A stretch of DNA of 64,000 bases from Trichobilharzia szidati (Eukaryota; Platyhelminthes; Trematoda; Strigeidida; Schistosomatidae): assembly GCA_944472155.2 (NCBI GenBank), contig OX235273.1:88220793-88284792 (forward strand). Direction: 5' to 3'. Numbering within the stretch: position 1 is the stretch's first letter; every line of letters starts with the position of its first letter. This document shows positions 58,831 to 64,000 of this stretch, in pieces. A program made the position numbers and the translations under genes. A model generated the notes under the pieces. That model was not told the DNA's origin, did no database searches, and was given only the letters and a program-made list of their open reading frames with translations.

Positions 58831-59314
58831 TTTTGTAGAGAAACTTGGTCGAAGTTCAGCCACGAAGAAAGTTTTCTTCAGTGAGCGGGACAGGCGGTTT
58901 CTCAGTATTTCTACCGATGATTCTCTGTTGAATTGTAGATTTAGTCAGAGAAGTCTTTTAGGAGGAGAGAGTGCGATCGGTTTAAGCGTTTAGACTTCGT
59001 GGGTTTTGTGGCAAGCGTTCGGGACAACCATTTTCAAGTAAACTTCTTTCCAGAGCTCAGCTCCTCTTCTACACAGTCAGGGCTGATTATGTGGCTCAAT
59101 GAATGCATCGGGTTCCGTGTCGTGTACAGAGGCACGCAACTATAAAAATTTGTGCACTGTTCGTTAAGTATCGGCTTTCCCTAGATGAATCTTTCTAGTT
59201 CTCCACTTTGTTCACGTCTTGCTAGTTGAAAGTTCAGAAAAAATATTTCTGAGTCGGACTCCTCTTGTTTGAACTGGACTGCAGGGTGGCAGCCGTTGAA
59301 AAATCCAGGTGCTA
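58831..59314 (+). other. Unassigned end of the repeat unit
   Basis: It lies between the RTE 3' end and the next unit start, with GC content slightly above its surroundings. A TATA-like 'actataaaaattt' occurs at 59140-59152. No coding motif is recognised. It sits directly upstream of each duplicated terminal exon, so it would be intron if that exon is used. Confidence 0.4.
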
Positions 59315-59381
59315 GTGTTATTTACCAAAATATATATTAGTCAACCAATGGTCGTGTCACTTTGTCCATCTTTTTTTATAG

Positions 59382-59636
59382 GTTTGTGGTCATTGTCGTT
59401 CAAGGTTTGAACTGCTGATAAATACACCTAGAGGACGTATGCTTCGTCCAAGTATAGCTGCTCAATATGATAAACGTCTTCTACCTCACTGTTCAGATAA
59501 AAAGCCAAAGGAGGTATCCCCTACATTATCAACAAGGCCTGATCAAAAATCGTTACTGCTTCGTGAAATAAATCAAAATGAAAATTTACAAAATGGTCTG
59601 TTAAATATGTTCAGGGATTTTAATATTTCAAACTAA
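59382..59636 (+). CDS. Duplicate GCNA terminal exon in unit B
   Basis: It is identical in frame and length (84 codons plus stop) to GCNA exon 7, preceded by the same acceptor (tttttttatag). It begins VCGHCRSRFELLINTPRG, supplying the second Cys pair of the zinc ribbon. One visible amino-acid change from exon 7: QKSLLLREI instead of QKSLPLREI (Pro to Leu). It could be spliced to exon 6 as an alternative last exon if transcription passes the first copy. Confidence 0.85.
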   Translation, partial: VCGHCRSRFELLINTPRGRMLRPSIAAQYDKRLLPHCSDKKPKEVSPTLSTRPDQKSLLLREINQNENLQNGLLNMFRDFNISN

Positions 59637-61089
59637 TCACTGGACCTTGTAAATTGTTGTTATTTTTTGTAAATTTCGTTTTCAATTCATAAACTATTCC
59701 TGTTTGTGTAATTATTTTCTTTTGTAATGTGATATTTTTGTTTGCTAAGCGTTTTATATTCTTTCCTTTTTCAAAAATATTTCTGATTTTACAAACATTG
59801 CATTATACCTCTTAATTTATTGATTTTATCGTGCATTCTATTTGTTTTTGTAATGGCCGTATGCAATTTACATTACCAATGGTGAGAAGGAAACTCACAG
59901 CATTTTCTTCAATTTCCTTTCTGTTGTGTATATAAACTGAATCATTTTCTCCTTTTTTGAAGATGTTGCATTTACTTTTAACCATAAATTGTTTTCAAAT
60001 GTTGATTAGTTGAGATTTGTTTGACTTCAGGTTTGATTTCTTCACGAACTGCGACATCAACTAGGGAACTGCGAAAAACGAGTAGATTACTGGACGACAG
60101 CTGTTCCGTCTTAGTTCGGCACTCTTCACTGCTCTGCAGTTTTTCTCAGTTTTCACTGATTTTCCAAATGATATCGGTTTCTAATGGAATACAACTTGTT
60201 AGGAAGGATAAGTTCCGTTGTTAGCCTTAAAGTCATAATGTGTATGCATGCACTGATATGATAATCTGATTGGATGGGTTTTTTCAATCGTTTATTTTGT
60301 GGCGTGAGACTCCTTAGAATTTATGATTTCATACAACCAATCAGATTTGTTTGCTTACTTGTGGCAGTGGTAGTAAGGGGCAGAAATTTAATACGGGGTG
60401 GAAGAAAATAATACAATTAGAAACAAAACGTTGCGTATCTGGTGTTAAGACAGGTCGTGTCCATTGCGGGTTTAGTGACTGAGTTAGGCATTTAGCATGT
60501 GAGTTGCCATTACGTCTGCAATTTGAAGAAGTTTGATTCGTACCCCTTTAGCAAGACTTCCGCGTATGCTGTAGACGACTTTGAAGTAATTTCGTGGTTA
60601 AGCTTGGTGCCTAAGTTCGATCAGGTATCTCAAGGTAGAACTACGGGGGGATCTTTAATCTTCCTTATAAAATCAAAAGTGTTCCATGATATGTTTGGAT
60701 AGCAAACGTTAAATATGGCCGATACACCTAGATTCAGACGAGCAGGCTAATTCATGGATACACGTCGATAATGCTGGCAGTGGTAGCTTATCTTTCACAT
60801 TAGTACGAATCATTCGTTTTGTGAAGTGGTAGAGCACGTTGACCGCTTCACTTACTTGAGAAGTACCATCAGCCCCAACGGGTTGATCTCTGCCGAAATC
60901 TCAGCACGGAAACAGAGGGCTAGTTTCGCATATGCCAGTTTACACCGTCTCTGGCGTAGACGTGATATCCGGCTATCGACCAAAGGGCGTGTGTACTGCT
61001 CAACAGTCCGCTCCGTCCTCCCTTATGGCTATAACGAGACATGGCCTTTGAGAGTGGAACACATGAAAAGGCTAGCTGTCTTTGATCAT

Positions 61090-61320
61090 TTTTTTCCTTC
61101 ACGTTCCCAGTGGAACATAGGGCTTCAAGCTAGTGGCTTGAAGTTTCTGTAGCAGTGTTTATTTTTTACAGGATGGGGTTGCTAGCCTCATGCCTAACCT
61201 TTCCTCTTCACCAGCATTATTTCCGGCTTAGCGAGGTAAAGGAGTGGGTCGGCCGGGCATCGAACCCCGGACCATGTGCATGGTCGGCGAGCGTCCTAAC
61301 CGCTATGCCACCGACGCACA
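61090..61320 (-). repeat. tRNA-derived SINE, copy 4 (unit B equivalent of copy 3)
   Basis: It has the same insertion site and target-site duplication as copy 3, shifted by 3,063 bp. It arose by tandem duplication of the unit, not by a new insertion. Confidence 0.95.
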
Positions 61321-62377
61321 GTCTTTGATCATAGTTGTCTGCATTCTATCTCCCGTGTTAGATGGTATAATAGGGTGAGCAATATTGAGGTTAGGCGTCA
61401 AGTAGCTAGGTAAGGAGGGGGAATCAATCGACGAGGTTGTGAAGCTACACCGATTGAGATAGTTAGGACATGTGTTACTTATGCCTAGCCATCACTTTCC
61501 TCGACAGGCAATGTTAGCTGACATAGGGTCAGGTTGGAAAAGAGCCACTGGTGGTCAAACAAAAACATGGCTTCATCAGTCGGTGAAATCCACAGCAGTT
61601 AAATTAAGCCAGGTGGGAAGGTGTCGACTTCCTGACTGGGGTTCTTGGGTAGGTGATATGGTTCAAAATCGTTCTCAATGGTGCAGATACATCCATTCAT
61701 TCTGACTCATAATTTCTAATGAAACTATATTGTTCTTCATTATTACTACTCTTTTTGCCTCATATCTCTGTTTACTGTGTCTATTGTGCATTTCTTTTTA
61801 CTTTCCTCTCTGGCTTTGTGTGCTACATGGAGTGTGGCAACTCGAACTGGTGCACATCGGTGCAGAGTTCTATGTTGAAACCAGACAGATTCGTTTTGTA
61901 GAGAAACTTGGTCGAAGTTCAGCCACGAAGAAAGTTTTCTTCAGTGAGCGGGACAGGCGGTTTCTCAGTATTTCTACCGATGATTCTCTGTTGAATTGTA
62001 GATTTAGTCAGAGAAGTCTTTTAGGAGGAGAGAGTGCGATCGGTTTAAGCGTTTAGACTTCGTGGGTTTTGTGGCAAGCGTTCGGGACAACCATTTTCAA
62101 GTAAACTTCTTTCCAGAGCTCAGCTCCTCTTCTACACAGTCAGGGCTGATTATGTGGCTCAATGAATGCATCGGGTTCCGTGTCGTGTACAGAGGCACGC
62201 AACTATAAAAATTTGTGCACTGTTCGTTAAGTATCGGCTTTCCCTAGATGAATCTTTCTAGTTCTCCACTTTGTTCACGTCTTGCTAGTTGAAAGTTCAG
62301 AAAAAATATTTCTGAGTCGGACTCCTCTTGTTTGAACTGGACTGCAGGGTGGCAGCCGTTGAAAAATCCAGGTGCTA

Positions 62378-64000
62378 GTGTTATTTACCAAAATATATAT
62401 TAGTCAACCAATGGTCGTGTCACTTTGTCCATCTTTTTTTATAGGTTTGTGGTCATTGTCGTTCAAGGTTTGAACTGCTGATAAATACACCTAGAGGACG
62501 TATGCTTCGTCCAAGTATAGCTGCTCAATATGATAAACGTCTTCTACCTCACTGTTCAGATAAAAAGCCAAAGGAGGTATCCCCTACATTATCAACAAGG
62601 CCTGATCAAAAATCGTTACTGCTTCGTGAAATAAATCAAAATGAAAATTTACAAAATGGTCTGTTAAATATGTTCAGGGATTTTAATATTTCAAACTAAT
62701 CACTGGACCTTGTAAATTGTTGTTATTTTTTGTAAATTTCGTTTTCAATTCATAAACTATTCCTGTTTGTGTAATTATTTTCTTTTGTAATGTGATATTT
62801 TTGTTTGCTAAGCGTTTTATATTCTTTCCTTTTTCAAAAATATTTCTGATTTTACAAACATTGCATTATACCTCTTAATTTATTGATTTTATCGTGCATT
62901 CTATTTGTTTTTGTAATGGCCGTATGCAATTTACATTACCAATGGTGAGAAGGAAACTCACAGCATTTTCTTCAATTTCCTTTCTGTTGTGTATATAAAC
63001 TGAATCATTTTCTCCTTTTTTGAAGATGTTGCATTTACTTTTAACCATAAATTGTTTTCAAATGTTGATTAGTTGAGATTTGTTTGACTTCAGGTTTGAT
63101 TTCTTCACGAACTGCGACATCAACTAGGGAACTGCGAAAAACGAGTAGATTACTGGACGACAGCTGTTCCGTCTTAGTTCGGCACTCTTCACTGCTCTGC
63201 AGTTTTTCTCAGTTTTCACTGATTTTCCAAATGATATCGGTTTCTAATGGAATACAACTTGTTAGGAAGGATAAGTTCCGTTGTTAGCCTTAAAGTCATA
63301 ATGTGTATGCATGCACTGATATGATAATCTGATTGGATGGGTTTTTTCAATCGTTTATTTTGTGGCGTGAGACTCCTTAGAATTTATGATTTCATACAAC
63401 CAATCAGATTTGTTTGCTTACTTGTGGCAGTGGTAGTAAGGGGCAGAAATTTAATACGGGGTGGAAGAAAATAATACAATTAGAAACAAAACGTTGCGTA
63501 TCTGGTGTTAAGACAGGTCGTGTCCATTGCGGGTTTAGTGACTGAGTTAGGCATTTAGCATGTGAGTTGCCATTACGTCTGCAATTTGAAGAAGTTTGAT
63601 TCGTACCCCTTTAGCAAGACTTCCGCGTATGCTGTAGACGACTTTGAAGTAATTTCGTGGTTAAGCTTGGTGCCTAAGTTCGATCAGGTATCTCAAGGTA
63701 GAACTACGGGGGGATCTTTAATCTTCCTTATAAAATCAAAAGTGTTCCATGATATGTTTGGATAGCAAACGTTAAATATGGCCGATACACCTAGATTCAG
63801 ACGAGCAGGCTAATTCATGGATACACGTCGATAATGCTGGCAGTGGTAGCTTATCTTTCACATTAGTACGAATCATTCGTTTTGTGAAGTGGTAGAGCAC
63901 GTTGACCGCTTCACTTACTTGAGAAGTACCATCAGCCCCAACGGGTTGATCTCTGCCGAAATCTCAGCACGGAAACAGAGGGCTAGTTTCGCATATGCCA
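62378..64000 (+). repeat. Tandem repeat unit C (first 1,623 bp, cut by window edge)
   Basis: It continues the array with no visible difference from unit B over the parts compared, and runs out of the window inside the RTE-like fragment. The total copy number is unknown. Confidence 0.95.
62445..62699 (+). CDS. Duplicate GCNA terminal exon in unit C
   Basis: It has the same features as the unit B exon and the same Leu variant. The acceptor, frame and stop are intact. Confidence 0.85.
   Translation, partial: VCGHCRSRFELLINTPRGRMLRPSIAAQYDKRLLPHCSDKKPKEVSPTLSTRPDQKSLLLREINQNENLQNGLLNMFRDFNISN

Larger units (their letters stand above)
56249..59314 (+). repeat. Tandem repeat unit A (3,066 bp) including GCNA exon 7
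   Basis: It starts at 'gtgttatttaccaaaatata' and is followed directly by units B and C, which start with the same words. It contains GCNA exon 7 (56316-56570), AT-rich 3' flank, an RTE-like fragment (57755-58830) with a SINE nested at 58027-58257, and about 480 bp of unassigned sequence. It differs from unit B by few substitutions and a net 3-bp change just after the exon. Confidence 0.95.
59315..62377 (+). repeat. Tandem repeat unit B (3,063 bp)
   Basis: This is a head-to-tail copy of unit A with the same order of parts. It is visibly closer to unit C than to unit A: B and C share 'ttgctgcttcgtgaaa' in the exon, 'ctctgccgaaatctcagc' and 'gtactgctcaacagtccg', where A has different bases. The RTE/SINE insertion is present at the same place, so the insertion pre-dates the duplication. 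Confidence 0.95.

Noticed and set aside
58656..58993. Hydrophobic ORFs as a membrane-protein gene
   Set aside because: They overlap the 3' UTR of an RTE-like fragment that recurs at 48.9 kb and 38.6 kb without an open frame, so the frame is accidental.
56249..64000. CRISPR array or satellite DNA
   Set aside because: The unit is 3.06 kb, contains a spliced exon and nested retroelements, and has no short direct repeats with spacers.

Overview
The window is AT-rich eukaryotic DNA. It most resembles a flatworm, probably a schistosomatid trematode (Schistosoma/Trichobilharzia type). Three things suggest this. One coding region has introns of only 32-46 nt. CR1-like, RTE-like, Penelope-like, BEL/Pao and Ty3/gypsy retroelement remains are packed densely together. 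A tRNA-derived SINE shares its tail with a resident RTE. Nothing is bacterial: there are no operons, CRISPR arrays or ribosome binding sites. The species assignment is inference.

Two host genes can be read exon by exon. (1) An ST7 (suppressor of tumorigenicity 7) homologue lies at 25700-26534 (+). Its first five exons are split by four introns of 32-46 nt, and the rest of the gene was not found. (2) A GCNA/ACRC-type germ-cell acidic SprT metalloprotease spans 44241-56570 (+) in seven proposed exons. It has a disordered acidic N-terminal half, an intact HExxH active site and a four-Cys zinc ribbon. A third host sequence, a TRIP12/Ufd4-type armadillo segment (about 10711-11469), is broken by a stop and a frameshift and is fused directly to a decayed BEL/Pao retrotransposon, so it looks like a pseudogene.

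Layout: 1-6660, gypsy, CR1-like and RTE fragments. 7661-8314, a palindrome with arms of about 310 bp. 8697-11470, an exon-like ORF, a BEL/Pao element and the TRIP12-like pseudogene. 11859-22100, nested CR1-like pieces on both strands, a SINE and a Penelope-like terminus. 22511-24830, a possible small membrane-protein gene and two head-to-head RTE pieces. 25700-26534, ST7 5' exons. 27206-34524, RTE and CR1-like pieces, including a nearly complete CR1-like LINE (33623 to about 28190, minus) whose ORF2 is interrupted by a single stop codon. 37275-42450, Penelope-like and RTE-like material with hairpins and a GIY-YIG endonuclease ORF. 44241-56570, GCNA with RTE and SINE insertions in its introns. 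56249-64000, a tandem array of a 3.06-kb unit (at least 2.5 copies) that carries the complete last coding exon of GCNA plus an RTE fragment with a SINE nested in it.

The most notable signal is this array. It multiplies the GCNA terminal exon, which supplies half of the zinc ribbon and the C-terminus, each time with its splice acceptor and stop intact. It is either a very recent tandem duplication offering alternative terminal exons or an assembly artefact. Others are the palindrome, the SINE/RTE shared tail hairpin, the nearly intact LINE, and the Penelope-like hairpins with hammerhead-like remnants. All coordinates of spliced genes are my own manual predictions.
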